From Desarmillaria ectypa (taxonomy: Eukaryota; Basidiomycota; Agaricomycetes; Agaricales; Physalacriaceae): 64,000 nt of DNA. Of the stretch, positions 12,341-24,239 are shown in pieces. Positions within the stretch are counted from its first letter, which is position 1. The number at the start of each line of letters is the position of its first letter. The notes beneath the pieces were generated by a model, which was given only the letters and a program-made list of their open reading frames with translations, was not told the DNA's origin and did no database searches. The position numbers were made by a program, and so were the translations under genes. The stretch is taken from positions 620,001 through 684,000 of the forward strand of contig JAUDYN010000010.1 of NCBI GenBank assembly GCA_030407005.1, in the 5' to 3' direction.

Positions 12341-13031
12341 ATTTTGCAATTTTGTAACAATACTATTGCACATCTATCCTATACTAGTGATACATAGAGG
12401 ACTATAGCTGAGGCTTTGAGCTGATAGTTAAAAGCAGTAAGCAACTGGTAGAGCCAGGACTTAGATGCAACACCATTAGTGGGTTAAATCTACCAGCTGG
12501 CCAGACTAGTAACTCGAATGCTAGCAGGACTAAGTGAAATACAGCCACTAGCAAACAAAGGATGCTACTAGCACACAAAAACCAGGAGCAGAGTACACAG
12601 ATCTCGTCAAGTTCTGTCACTAGCAGCCCAGACTGGGCATAAACACCTAAGTCAGGATAACTAGTCACATGGCAATCTTGAAACAGGACTTAGAAATAAA
12701 TTAGGAATGGATTAACCTTGAGCCCAGATCCGACTATTTTGATATAGATCTCTTATGATCAATGCTAGTGGAGCCAGACTGCACCCTTGATCATGATCAG
12801 ATAGCTGTTATAGGTACCAATATCTGAATATTCATATAACCATGTTACTAGGGCATGTATTTGTGCCAAGGGCATGGAAAGACCAACTGTGGAGTCTCTA
12901 GACCAAATATTTGAAAAGAAAACAGACTAGACCAACTATTGTGTGATTATTCACCATTATTCGTGACTAGCCAAAAAATCCTTACCAATATACCCTCTAC
13001 CCAGATGATATTTATAGTTCTGCCTCAGTAG

Positions 13032-13039
13032 TATATAAG
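13032..13039 (+). promoter_or_regulatory. TATA box of the LTR promoter
   Basis: TATATAAG in the middle of the LTR, in plus orientation. A mirrored copy on the minus strand lies at 11219-11226. The right-arm box points outward from the spacer and the left-arm box points the other way. Function is inferred from motif and position. Confidence 0.45.
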
Positions 13040-13300
13040 TAGTGGGATGGGTGCTTGTGCAAACCAGGCAAGCCATCCCCACAGTTGAGCCCTCACTGGT
13101 AGTAACTGGTGTCTCCAATTAAAGGCTTTTGTGCTTAATCTCAATGAAGTGATTAATAGTCGCTAAGTCACTCATAGAATTGCATTGAATTGAAGTCCAT
13201 TAGAGTCACTGTTGTGTCCTGCAAAGGTCTGGAGTGTTTTGAAGTTAGTTCAAGCAAAGTTCTCGGAGTTATAGTTTATTCTTAGGCAAGAGTGCCACTA

Positions 13301-13442
13301 GTCAGCCAAGAGTGTGACTGGTCAAGTGTTTATCACTTGTAGGAAGCAGTATAGGGCCAAGAGCGCCACTAGTCAGCCAAGAGTGCGACTGGTCAAGTGT
13401 TTATCACTTGTAGGAAGCAGTATAGGGCCAAGAGCGCCACCA
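13301..13442. repeat. two tandem copies of a 71-bp unit in the right arm
   Basis: Copies start at GTCAGCCAAGAGTG at 13301 and 13372 (spacing 71). The second ends at 13442, where the sequence changes to CTGAAGCAG. The unit includes GTGTTTATCACTTGTAGG. Confidence 0.92.
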
Positions 13443-13742
13443 GTCTGAAGCAGTTTCAGTCAGAATGAGTGCAGTAGCTCAAACCAAGTCACTCTTATCC
13501 AATTGTGTCTTACCCACCCCACTAGTACAAGTAGTACTTTGTATAAACTCACTAGTAATGAATAAAATGTCTTTAAGACAATTGTACTTGATTATTGAAG
13601 TCTGCAGAGTGCTTCCATCATACTTGAAACCACCCGAATTCAATATTGGTGATTAAGTGTAGAGTAGTAAGAGGTTTAGTGTGATTGGTGTTCATTGCCA
13701 TTCCCTAATTCTTTTGTCACTCACTGTTACCAAGCACATCAT

Positions 13743-13887
13743 CAGCATGATGCTGGATTGCCATCACCTTGGCTCAACTCTCAAATTCCAACACCTATAA
13801 CCAAGGGTTTTTATACTGTGTGGTAGACTTAAGTTGTGTTGGGATTTGAGAGTTGAGCCAAGATGATGGCAATCCAGCATCATGCTG
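13743..13887. repeat. small hairpin / MITE-like element
   Basis: A 52-bp arm (13743-13794) is repeated inverted at 13836-13887 with about two mismatches, around a 41-bp loop. The outer ends contain a nested near-palindrome CAGCATGATGCTG. It abuts the right arm of the LTR palindrome. There is no coding capacity. Confidence 0.8.
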
Positions 13888-14676
13888 AACTTGCTGATTA
13901 AGAGAGAAATATTAGGAAAGTTGTAGAAGATTCTAATACATTAGTATTTAGTATATAAGTAGGTACAGTAGTGTACATCTGCATGCATTTGCAGAGCTCA
14001 GCCAATTGCAATACTATTGGCTGACACCACACATATACTAACTGAGAATAAACTGATCTATTCATCCCCCATTTTTCACAACAAGTTGGTAACAAAAAAA
14101 AAGACAAACTGAATAGAATAATGTAAACTGAGTCAAAGGTGGCAGGTAACTGTTTTGCCACATTCAGAACAGAAATAAAGATTGGATACCATATGCCAGA
14201 TAGATAGGCTGTAATGTATTAGTTTAATTCCTTTTTCATTTATTCTCAGACTGACCCACCAGCATCAGTAGCAAGCCACCTTTTTCCACAAATCGATAAC
14301 TGTTGTGATAGTTTTTGAGGGGGCCAAGACAGCTTGCAAAAGTGGGTTATAAGTGCAGCCAAATTGTAGTCAGCTTGCCAAGTACATTCAATTCCTCTGC
14401 ATACTGTCATTGTCTTTCCATGCATAGAGCATGCACTTAAATTGGTATGATATATTGCTATTAATGGTCTCTTGCAGTTTAAGCAAGTAGCACACAAATA
14501 TATTGAGGCCTTAATAAGTCCCACTAGGACTGCATATCATGAGCACGACCTTGTGCAGGCTGGTACACTGAGTCGATGGGGATTTCTCTTGACCTGTACT
14601 GGAATAGGCAATGTATCCAGTCATGAACCATGCAATGCTGCAAGGACAGGTCTAGCCAGCAAGCTCTGGCCAGTAA

Positions 14677-15160
14677 TTACATGATGTTTTGCCAGTCTAC
14701 ACAAGTCCACCATTCAGGACTGCAAAATAGGATGTTAATCCTGAACATCTGCTCCTCCAAGTAATATAGGCAGTCCAAAATTTTGTGCACATCATGGTGG
14801 ATCATATTCATGCAACAAGGAAGATCCTCTATGACATCAACTTGATAGGATGATAATTTGAAGAACATTTTTGTGAACCTCAATACATGTTCTTCACTAT
14901 GAGATTCATGGAGCTCTGAGACCAAGAGTTCCTTAGCTTTATCCAAGATCCCTTTGAGAAAAGGGATTATTTGCCTGGCTTGCATATGGCTCTTGTGAAG
15001 AGCATGTAAATGATGCTCACCCTGCTGAAATTTTTCTGCTTATTCTGAGCTTATGATGCAGTAAGATTGCTTGATGAAGAGGTAGGATTCCTTCCAGGTC
15101 ATCAAGACAGCATTGAGAACTAAGGGATGGTGGGCAGGGAAGTGTCTGTGTTCATGTACT
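14677..15160 (-). pseudogene. unrecognised degraded ORF
   Basis: A minus-strand frame runs from about 15160 to 14677 with one internal stop (near 15040). The lower part is 102 codons, with a helix-rich, amphipathic composition: ARQIIPFLKGILDKAKELL, then HESHSEEHVLRFTKMFF, then a Cys pair in DLPCCMNM. Below it (14246-14524) another minus frame has a Cys/His-rich segment (CATCLNCKRPL, CSMHGKTMTVC). Position between retroelements and the AT-rich base composition suggest a decayed transposable element, but I do not recognise the family. Confidence 0.35.
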
Positions 15161-15179
15161 AGACAAGCTGAAATAAATT

Positions 15180-17640
15180 AGCACTGAGCATAGCTTGAAC
15201 AGATTACTAGTTACCTCTTACATGCAAATCGACTAGGGAAAAGGGGGTATTTGTGAGTGTAGATACTTTTATTGTAAAAGCAGAGTCATATGGGTTGGAA
15301 AGTATGTTGTAACTAATGCAGTGGGAGGCTTGCTGAGTAGAGAATACTAAATTGTTAGCTACTAGAGCTCGAGATGAGCTCCTTAAATACTACAGAATGT
15401 ATCTAGAATGTTCTACTAAAGTATCTAATTATATCCTAGTATCGTGCCAAATTGATGGTACTGAAGGTTCGGGAATCTTCTGGCACATGCTTGAAGTTGC
15501 AAATCCCAACAAAGTAGCTATCCATATGTTTCATGTCCTCAGCAACATAGTGTGAAATGTCGACTCGTCGGTTCGATGTTGACTGGGCGGCGAGGATGTG
15601 TCAATATTTCAAGATTATTGGTGAGATTATTCAATCTATACTCCTATTTTGGGCAACTGACAACGTGAATCCCGATCAACTTTGCGTTGAAGTAGCGCCA
15701 CATGTCCGCAATTTTTTGCTCTCTGCAGCGCTCGCTCTGCTAGTACTAAGTACTTGCATAACCCTGTCATTTCTGTATGCAGCATGGACGTCTTCCTGCA
15801 CCTCCTTCGTCCAGCGCCGTCGATGGGGTTCCAAGCCATAGTAACGGTTCCGCCACCGCCAGCTCTAAATCCACCATTTGATGCAGATGGCTGACGAAGT
15901 ATTGCACACTGCAAGTTCAGGTGCGGGCCAGGAAACCACTACCGTAGTAATTTGCTTTTCACATGTTCTTGTTGCCATTTGATGCATAGAATATGCATAA
16001 TTGGTCTTCCTCTTTCCTTACACTTTGTTTCTGTCTCCAACAATGACTTCGCCTATCTCAATTTATCCCCACCTTTCTGCTTTTTTTTCAGTATATTGCA
16101 ACGGTAGCTACAGTCCTTGGCATTTTGGCTACACGGGGGCGCTATCAATGACCCCGTGACATACCGTTCTTATGCAGTGATAGCGGAAAACTATGACACT
16201 CTGAACTCGTTGTACACCACCGTTCAACGATACTTTCCATGGTATGTTGTAAAGTGTGTTTCGCTTTCCTCTGTCGCCTCACTTCTTTCAGCACGTCTAG
16301 GACGTGGCATACGGCGAGCCTTCTTGCGAACTATCAATGTCACCATTGACGCCAACATCAGCCTTGCCACTGTCTATAGGTGTGTATTATTCCTATCTAC
16401 TTGCAGCAGATCTTTCATTGCATATTTCCAGCATCGCTATTTCTCGACACATTTTATACCGGATTCAAAAACTTATATTGGGATTTATGTATATTTGTCG
16501 TCGCAAGACAAGAAATCGCTGCATCCTTTGGCTATCAATACCACCACTGCCGCGCCACTCCCTATTGGTTGACTAATAGCAGTGCTGACAAAGTTCAAGG
16601 ACATGGTATGTAATGCTCTACTAGATCATGCATTTCTCACTGATGATATTCACTTGAAGTTCTTACCAAATGCTGGAGCGCTGATCTCTATTCGAGCCAG
16701 ACTGCAAACAAGACGAGGATGGGGTGACTTGTCACCGCATGAGCCCTCCCTGCCTCACCACCACCGCCACCACCTTCTCCTCCTCCTCCCAGCAACATTG
16801 AAGTCCTGAACCATGGTAGCTAACCCTCTCCACCTCCAAATCCGCTGTTTAGTAGGGAAGACACCGTCATCAACCCATTAACCCAGGTACATCAACCTTT
16901 AGTACATCGGGCGGCAAGCCTTCGCTCTCAGGAACACCACCGCTGTTCATCAGGAGAGATGCTACAAATACAAAGGCAACTATTTTCCCTGAAGCAGAAT
17001 ATGTTCATACTTTGGTGCCTCAGAGCGGCGGGTTGAGGCGACGGAATATTGTGGCAGCTAGGTTTGTTACGATCTCTTTTTTTCATCAGGATCTTCTCAC
17101 AAATCGTTCAAAGAATATGAAGGGCGACGTTTTCATCAACAGACAGATTCATTGAACGAGCACATCTCAGTCTCTTAGCAACAACTGTCACCACACTGGA
17201 TACCGCCGCTCCATATAAATTCGCTTACGAGAAATTTCGACGAATCTTGCCAACTCTGCTACTGTCTTATCAAACTATCTGTCCAGATCAAGTTCCTTTC
17301 GAGCTTTGACTTGCATTAGCGCCTCAGGAACTAACTACCTTGCGAACTGGTCTGACTTTTGCCCTTAGTCGCTTGTCCTTGTCCTTACGGACTGGAGACT
17401 CTTCATCTAGCTTTCCATGCATTCTCGAGTGTCCAAGTATGTACCATTGTATAGATATTCAGAATGCGATTACGTCCGAACATCAGGCGTGTGAAATGAT
17501 TACAGACTGCTTGAGTGCTTCAACAAGACCATTCTTATCATGCAATCTTCTGTACGCATCGAAAGAACCTCCCATCAATGCATCAGCCCTTACTATAGGG
17601 GGCCTTGGACCCCGATAGTTTTTATGAGAGGTATTGGTCG
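15180..17640. other. unrecognised region with exon-like plus-strand frames
   Basis: No family was recognised. Plus-strand frames that look spliced include 15557-15841 (one or two hydrophobic segments near its C-terminal half), 16117-16250, and 16380-16613 (hydrophobic FLDTFYTGF, DLCIFVVARQEIAASFGY). A frame around 16890-17060 has SGGKPSLSGTPPLFIRR and EAEYVHTLVPQ. Pro codon runs lie near 15840 and 16760. They may be exons of one membrane protein gene, intact or decaying, but I cannot join them into a convincing model. Confidence 0.25.
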
Positions 17641-17655
17641 TGCTATGGGTATAGT

Positions 17656-19701
17656 TTAACACGTAATAACGCGTCCGTTCTTCCCAGGCATAAGCGATCT
17701 CTGCGTATCCACGTCGTGCTCAACGTTCTCCACCCGGTCGATGCTTCCTCTATCAACCAAATCCTTCTTCACCTGAGATACGCTTTCTTCATCTGCCAGC
17801 AAGTAGTGTTTTGGTCGCTCCATTTGAATGGCATCCTTGTATCGGAAGACAAAAACTGTTCCCCTGTGCTCTCTATACAAACGATCTATATCCTCTAGAT
17901 GCCTATTCGAAGTCTCGGGATAAAAGAGGTATACGACCTACAGAGAGCTTGAGTATGTCCTCTTTCATCAACAACTATGCATCGACTTACGGGAATAATC
18001 ACGATGTTGAATGTCATCCAGATAAGGTAGAACCTCCAGCCAAGGTTCTGGATGCCTGGAGGCGTCGCTTGCACGACACAATAGTTGGATATCCAATTGC
18101 TTCCAGTAGCCAACGCCGCGCCCATTGTCCGCATCGACAGTGAATTGATTTCTACGGGATAGAGCCAAGGAACGCCCTACATAGTACTCAAATACCATCG
18201 GGTCAAAAAGGTACAGTTCACTCACTTGCCAACAGATCCCGAAGAAGATATAATACACGAAGAAGAATGCGGTCGCAGCAGCACCATAATTCGTCCCGCC
18301 ATGTGAGAGTAAGGCTGAAATGAAGATGTAACATACGGCCTGACCTGCCGCACCCCACATCAAGAGCTTTCTCCGACCAGCTCGTTCGATGAGATGAAGG
18401 CCGGCGAAGGAAAAGACGAGATACGAGATGGCATTGCAGGCAGCAAGGAGCCGAGAGAGACGGTTCGATAGACCGACGGAGTTTTGCAAGACGAGAGGAA
18501 GACTGTAGACAATCAGTGCAGGAACAAATGTTAAGGGCTTTAACCTACTAGTAGCTGGTGACATTGATTCCAGACAACTGCTGCATCCATTGCGTTCCTA
18601 AGGATCCAAGCATTAGGGACTTAACTCCAACGGAGAGTGCATAACTCGCCCGCGCCGAGGCACATGCGCTTCACCATACCGGTCTCGCCGGTACGCCCAT
18701 GCAAGAGGTCCGACAAGCTTGGAGATGTCGCTCTTTCAATGCGAACGGCCTCGAGAATCTCTTCCTTCTGCGCAACGATGGTAGCGTCTGTCGATTTGAC
18801 ATGCTCTCCTTCAAGTGCGACAAGAATTAACACGCCCTCTGCCTCACGCCCATGAGCAAGAAGCCAACGTGGACTCTCTGGAAGCCACGGAACAGTGCAG
18901 AACATGATGACCGAAAAGACGAGCTGAAAAGCGAGGGGGAATCTCCAACTGATGTTTCCTTCAACATAGCTCAATCCGAACGTCATCCAATTGCTGATCG
19001 CGTATCCAGCAATATTCATGCTGGGTAGAGAGGTCATTCCGAATTCGTGCACACATGAAGAAATAAAGATAATCTCGTACATCATTCCAAGAACGACTGC
19101 CTTTCCTCGAAGTGAGGGTTTGGTAGTCTCGCTTTGCCAGACTGGGGCAGTGGCTGTGTTAACACTAGATAGACGTCATTAAGAAAAAAGGATGTCAGAA
19201 GAAAAGGGTAACCTACCCATTACCTACGCCGGTTATAATACGAGAGACAATGATTGTAGGTACATTATAAGATGAAGTTTGTATGATGGCTCCAACAGAC
19301 ATTACAATGACTCCGAACATGAGCATCTTCTTCCGCCCAAATCTTTCACCAATGACAAACGAACCCATAGCACCGATGAAACTATAAGGACAACATGTCA
19401 GATTCGAATAAGGAGGACGCTAGGCAACGTACCATCCAATGTCGTACAGAGACACAATTGTGCCTTGGAGGCTCGAGTCAGGATAGCCCATCTGTTTCAA
19501 GAAGTCATCCGTGACGATGATCCCGCCAAATACGCCTTGATCATATCCTGATAATTCTACTTCAATAGAAACGTGGCAAAGGTCGGGATGGGTCGCACCA
19601 AAAAGCGTCATAGCTGTGATACACGCGACATTGACCCAGGCGTTCAGAGTCGTCCCTGTAAGGCCAAAATAAGGCTTCTTGTCTGACCTAACGTTCCACA
19701 T
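17656..19701 (-). CDS. MFS sugar (hexose/lactose-type) transporter
   Basis: Plasma-membrane proton-coupled sugar porter of the Sugar_tr family, roughly 12 TM helices. Pieces in order: MWNVRSDKKPYFGLTG, a YDQGVFGG turn after TM1, the RFGRKK loop, PESPRWLL, TQWMQQLSGINVTSYY (sugar-binding helix 7 region), ERAGRRKL, GVPWLYPVEI, and YPETSNRHLEDIDR near the C-terminus. The start is taken at the ATG at 19701; a longer open frame exists upstream with only a TTG. There are about seven or eight introns. One (18598-18649) begins with GC (GCGAGT) and ends TAG, and only this reading restores the GAGTQWMQQLSG motif. Another (18514-18550 area) splits SYY/LPLVL. The C-terminal stop is at 17656-17658. All signature motifs are present, so it is probably functional. 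Confidence 0.9.
18598..18649 (-). other. GC-AG intron in the sugar transporter
   Basis: Minus strand: the exon ends ...GGCGCGG, then GCGAGTTATG...CCTTAG, then GAACGCAATGG. A GT donor two bases downstream would shift the frame; the GC donor keeps it and gives the conserved GAGTQW. It is 52 nt, like the neighbouring introns. Confidence 0.75.
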
Positions 19702-20165
19702 GGTGAGCAATCCGATGTATGGGCAAGGCTCCGAGATCTGATGGCAAATCGCATTTCGTGGCGACCTTTATACACTTGAACTGTGGCGTCGGATCTTTTC
19801 GAATGCAGCCAAGGAATCGACGGCACTCTTATCATACTGCGGCCAACTAGAGATCAGCTGGCCCGCACGAGGGAAGCAGAGCAGTATAAACCGATCCGGA
19901 GACCCATCAGCTTGTTCACGAGACTCGTTTTGATGTTCCATTTCAGTTTATTCCATTCCCCGCTCAATCTCTGATCCCCCATCGCAAGTGGGGCATTCGG
20001 AAAAAAGAAGTTGCATAGAAATTCTCACACCACAAGATGACCTGAGTATATACCTGAACGACAAATATAAGAAAAAGCGCAGCAGAGCACGTCAATGAGT
20101 ACGCACGATGCTGAGGAGTCTCGCCCAACAGCGGCGGTAGAGCTTTTCAGAGTCAAACTGCTTGT

Positions 20166-21704
20166 CTAAACCACCACCACCTCTGCTTCCTGGGTTACGA
20201 GTGTGATTTCGCGTTCTGGTTTGGACGCCTGAAATGTAAGTTACCATTAGTACCATAGTAGAACCGCAGACGACGCATGAGGCATACCGCTATATACAGC
20301 ACCGAAACTATAATTATAATCATTCCGGTCACCGCCCAAGAACTGGGATGGAAGTCGAAGAAGATATGTTCGAGGACCGTGATGAATATAAGCTAAGCAT
20401 AGAAGTCAATGATAAGGATTTGCCAAAGAAAGATAGCTGTGACGGTTACCTTAGTGTATACAGCAGTTGTTCTTCTACCCGCCGTTTCCCGCCGTAAGCC
20501 CATTACTGCCAACATTGGAGAACCTGAATGAGTATCACGTTTATACTACAAAGTAATCCATAATTACTTAGCCAGGAAATCCACAAAGAACAATAACGAT
20601 AAGTCACAACCACTGTGTAGGCACGACGAATGGTGTCTGTGTTACAAGCATCCTTCGGCATGTCAGCGAGTATATTACTTTAAAAAAAGCTATAGAAAAG
20701 GCCTACGCAATGACAGCGACAAGTCCACATTGCAAAGCGTAAAACGCCATACAGATGACCAAGACAGTAGTGATAGACGAAAGGAAGACTCACAATCACT
20801 TGAAATTCCAAGTACACCTATCAACGCCGCGCTACCGAGGAAGGAGGGATTTAATTTAAGCAAAACGACAACTAGATGGATGTCCTAGCTCACCCAATGG
20901 CTATCGAGTGACGGCTAGGGTCGAGGTCAAGTACAGGCTTTTCTTCCTCGATTGCAGAACCAAAGAGAGATGGAGGTTGCGCGATGCACAAAACGCCAAC
21001 CATGCTCAATACTGCAGACCTCTTCAGCTTCATAATGTGTAGTCAAAATGTCATTCACTCACACCCAGCAAGCCCTTGTCCAACACCAATATTCTCCTCC
21101 CAAGGTGACAACTCCAAGGATCGCCGTCGTAAAGGGAGCAAGGAATATTAACACGATGACTTCGGACAATGCGAGGTACTTCAGTGAATAAAATATTCCG
21201 AATCTCCCGCGAAATCTGAGCCGTGAGAAGGTGAGCTTTCGAGTTTGAAGATTGTGGCATGAAAAGGTGTACCCAAACACGCCTTGCCACACAAGCAACA
21301 TTCTAACACCCTTTGGTCCGATAATTGGATCCGGGACACGGGAGAATAATAGAGCGCATAAGCAGAGCATGTAGTTGAGAGCCTTGAAGGACAATGATTA
21401 GATGACTTTTTGACTCCAAAATCATAACGTGTATCGATCGAAATATCAGCTACTAAAAATAAAGACTTCAGCCAAGGTGTCAACGGAGAAAGAAAGCTTT
21501 GTTTTCCACCTCACGTGTAGGCAACTCCGGGTCAAGCCTGCTCATTCGCTTAATGCTGGCCTCCTGGATAGAATACACTCCCTGCGATGCAGTCATGAGG
21601 AGGCGCCCAGTATTATCATGACAGAACTGTTTGAATAGGGTTTTCCAGGACCCAGAAGACTCCAAGTGCAACGCGATAGAGCCTCCGGCGTCAAGCCCTA
21701 GCAT
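20166..21704 (-). CDS. EamA/DMT-superfamily membrane transporter (SLC35G-like)
   Basis: Two-repeat EamA transporter of the drug/metabolite family; the substrate is unknown. From the N-terminus: DNTGRLLMTASQGVYSIQEA, DPELPT, ALNYMLCLCALLFSRVPDP (TM), KGVRMLLVWQGVFG, then IFYSLKYLALSEVIVLIFL and FTTAILGVVTLGGEY (typical first EamA repeat end). The hinge is a GVLCIAQPPSLFGSAIEEE loop. The second repeat ends with AVYTK, LIFITVLEHIFFDFHP, and the last TM SSWAVTGMIIIIVSVLYIA. It ends with the tail EREITLVTQEAEVVVV and a stop at 20166. The start at 21704 is the first Met of an open frame; upstream exons are possible. There are at least eight short introns, some in the middle exons not resolved. A degraded second copy of part of this gene lies at 24240-24560. 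Confidence 0.78.
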
Positions 21705-23140
21705 AATGAGAGGAAGGGCAAAGGGTAGCTAACTGTCAAACCCAATAGTTAGCTGCATTTAATATGGGCGCACGCACTTCTTCAGAGTTTGGCAGGTGAG
21801 AAGTATTCAGGCTGTGTGTAAATGTAAGTATGGCCCCAGCAAAGCCTATCTTTCGAGTCATCGCGGCACTCTGCAGATTCTTATAGAACTTGGCTTGTAG
21901 GCCCTAGGCCTACAAGTCAACGAATAATTTCAACGGCAGGTACGAGTTTAAATACTCGACCTATATGATTATCGGAACGGTCATCTCCAGCCCCAATGAC
22001 AAAAATGCCCGCGGATCAATGGCGACGGATCCAGACCGAAGCAAGCCATATTCATTTTTCGAACACCAGAGGATAAATGCTTCAAGGATGATGCTAGTGA
22101 ATGGTAGAGGTCAGTGTGATTTTCCTTTGCCTCGTGATTGATCTCATGCGAAGGAGGACACACAACGTTGTCAACAGAAGCTGTACGTGAACATGAAAAT
22201 AGGGACGAGAAGAGCTACAGAACGGCGTACCTCCGTTGCATGATATTAGATTACGAGGAGACGACACTAATAATTGATCAAGCTAAAGAGCAAAGAAAAG
22301 TCGAGAGCTTGAGGTTGAAAACGACGGAGACCGACTGCACATGTTCTTACGTATTCCGTGAGCCAATCCTGAGCTCTATTATGGCATCAGACCACAACCT
22401 GAAAAATGCGTCCCTCAGACGGAGCCATTTCCATTCGTGACGCGTAAGTAGATGCAGAGAGCTTTGCATCGTACCGTCCCAGGCTAGCACGTCCGACATC
22501 AAAGTTAGATTGGTTATCGCTGCGAGAAGACCACCGGCACGTAACTACGAGGTGAAGAAGATAATCATTTTGGACTTTGGACTCTGATAGAGGAGGATTT
22601 ATTAGGAGAAAAAAACATGGGAAAGCCGGCGGTCGATAGTTTGATATGAAGACTTTGCGAGTCGATGACTCGTATTCGCCTTGAGGTTGTGATGCGTCCG
22701 ACACCGGCAGTGCCTCCTTGAAGCAACGAGAAGCAAACATGACTTTAGGCTCACGTCCTATGAGCTGAGGCGAGGGGTCAAGTGTAGTATCCCTGTCGCC
22801 ATGACGGCAACGAAGAGACATTGGTTTCGGACCGGTTATCCGACGGTCAAATGGCTCTGTCTGCAACGTCCCGGAAACTTTACATGTTGGATAGTCTTTC
22901 GCTCCCACAGGATCAAAGGTCGTCTTTCCTTAGCCATTCTACCGCCAGTACCAGCCCAACATGGACTCCTAGGGAAGCGAAGGAGACTCGAGTCACTAAA
23001 AGCCCGGGAGCGCTGGGACCAATACCTCCCCGATTCACTCTGGAAGCTCCTCGAAACAGAATTAACTTACATTCGACAGGCTCGCATATGGTCCAAACGA
23101 GCAACACATACGTGTTACACGGATAATCCTAGTCCTTGAG
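21705..23140. other. intergenic or decayed sequence, nothing recognised
   Basis: Several unrelated short ORFs lie on both strands (for example plus 22821-23126, Ser/Thr-rich). No motif, splice pattern or repeat convinced me. Confidence 0.4.
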
Positions 23141-24239
23141 GATATGCAACCCTTTCAGGAAAAACTCGCACAACTCCTCCCAGATGCGGAGACGGTCTTG
23201 CAGAAACCCGCACGGATAAGGGTAAGGATGACAAAAATGGTCCCGCTTCTCAAGGTATCTGCGAGTATTGCTTGAGTGAACAATGACACGATGGTTGGGT
23301 GGAATGATTCTAGGTTTTTGATGAAGATGTACACATTATAGGCCATGCTTGCGATCTCATTCTGGTCCTAGGTCGGTCATGTCAGCATGACATTGTAGAA
23401 GTAGCATGCGTGTGACCCCGAGGCTTTCTTTCACTTTGGATAAGTGATACCCCGATGCGACGTCAGCGATAAATTCGTTTTTTGGAAGAGGAAACGCACA
23501 GGGAGCCGTAAACCAGATCTGTGTGCCTTCATTTTCAACTAGAGGTAATACAACTCCTTTCCTTAGACAAGCGTCTCCTGATGGTGGAAATTTGTCTCTA
23601 CAGTCCTCCACGTTTGCTTCCGACGCGAAAGTCGAGCCTTTAGATGAACATTGACGCTATGTCGTGCTTGCAAATCTCCGTTTTGCTGATGGCCGGGCTA
23701 GTTATCCGGTCTCATGAGCATGCACCACTGACAAGAGCGATGGCGGAAACAGGGCTCCTGCCAGTATAGTGACAACCGTTTCCGAACACGCTCACACAAC
23801 TTCCTCCTCTCTCGGCTCAAGAATTATCTCAGGCTCCTTTTGAGATACCTGATTGACGCGCTAAAACAAGTGGCGAGTCGATGGAATGACACCATTACCG
23901 CAAATTCCTATTACACACCCGACGATACCGGACATCATGAGCCCATAAGCGACATCCAGTGTTTCGGCCAAAGGCGTTCCCCTCTGCAAATATTACCAAC
24001 TTGGTGGCACGCATAGAAAACGCAACTCTTATCGAATAGCAGCAACGAGTGCGCAACAATATAACGAAGAGCCTTATCGCGGCGACTATGGCCAATAGTT
24101 ATAGCAAAACTCTGAGTCATAGGTCATTTCGACTACTAGCACCTGTTCACAAAATAGCTATCAAACGAAGGGTCAAGTTCTTTTGAGGGTCCTGACCCCT
24201 TTCCTTGGCTGTCGGACCAAAGGGTCGTGCGATGCACAC

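Larger units (their letters stand above)
12312..13743. repeat. right arm of the 1.43-kb inverted repeat (3' LTR of the chromodomain element)
   Basis: Follows the chromodomain ORF directly, so in plus orientation it is the natural 3' end of that element: a TGTAACAATAC start near 12353 and a GTTACCA end near 13731. It contains a TATATAAG box at 13032-13039 and two 71-bp tandem units. The reverse-complement partner is 10515-11946. The spacer between arms is 365 bp. Confidence 0.93.

Noticed and set aside
22801..23139. 112-codon ORF with a basic C-terminus
   Set aside because: No recognisable domain, and an overlapping frame is equally open; chance cannot be excluded.
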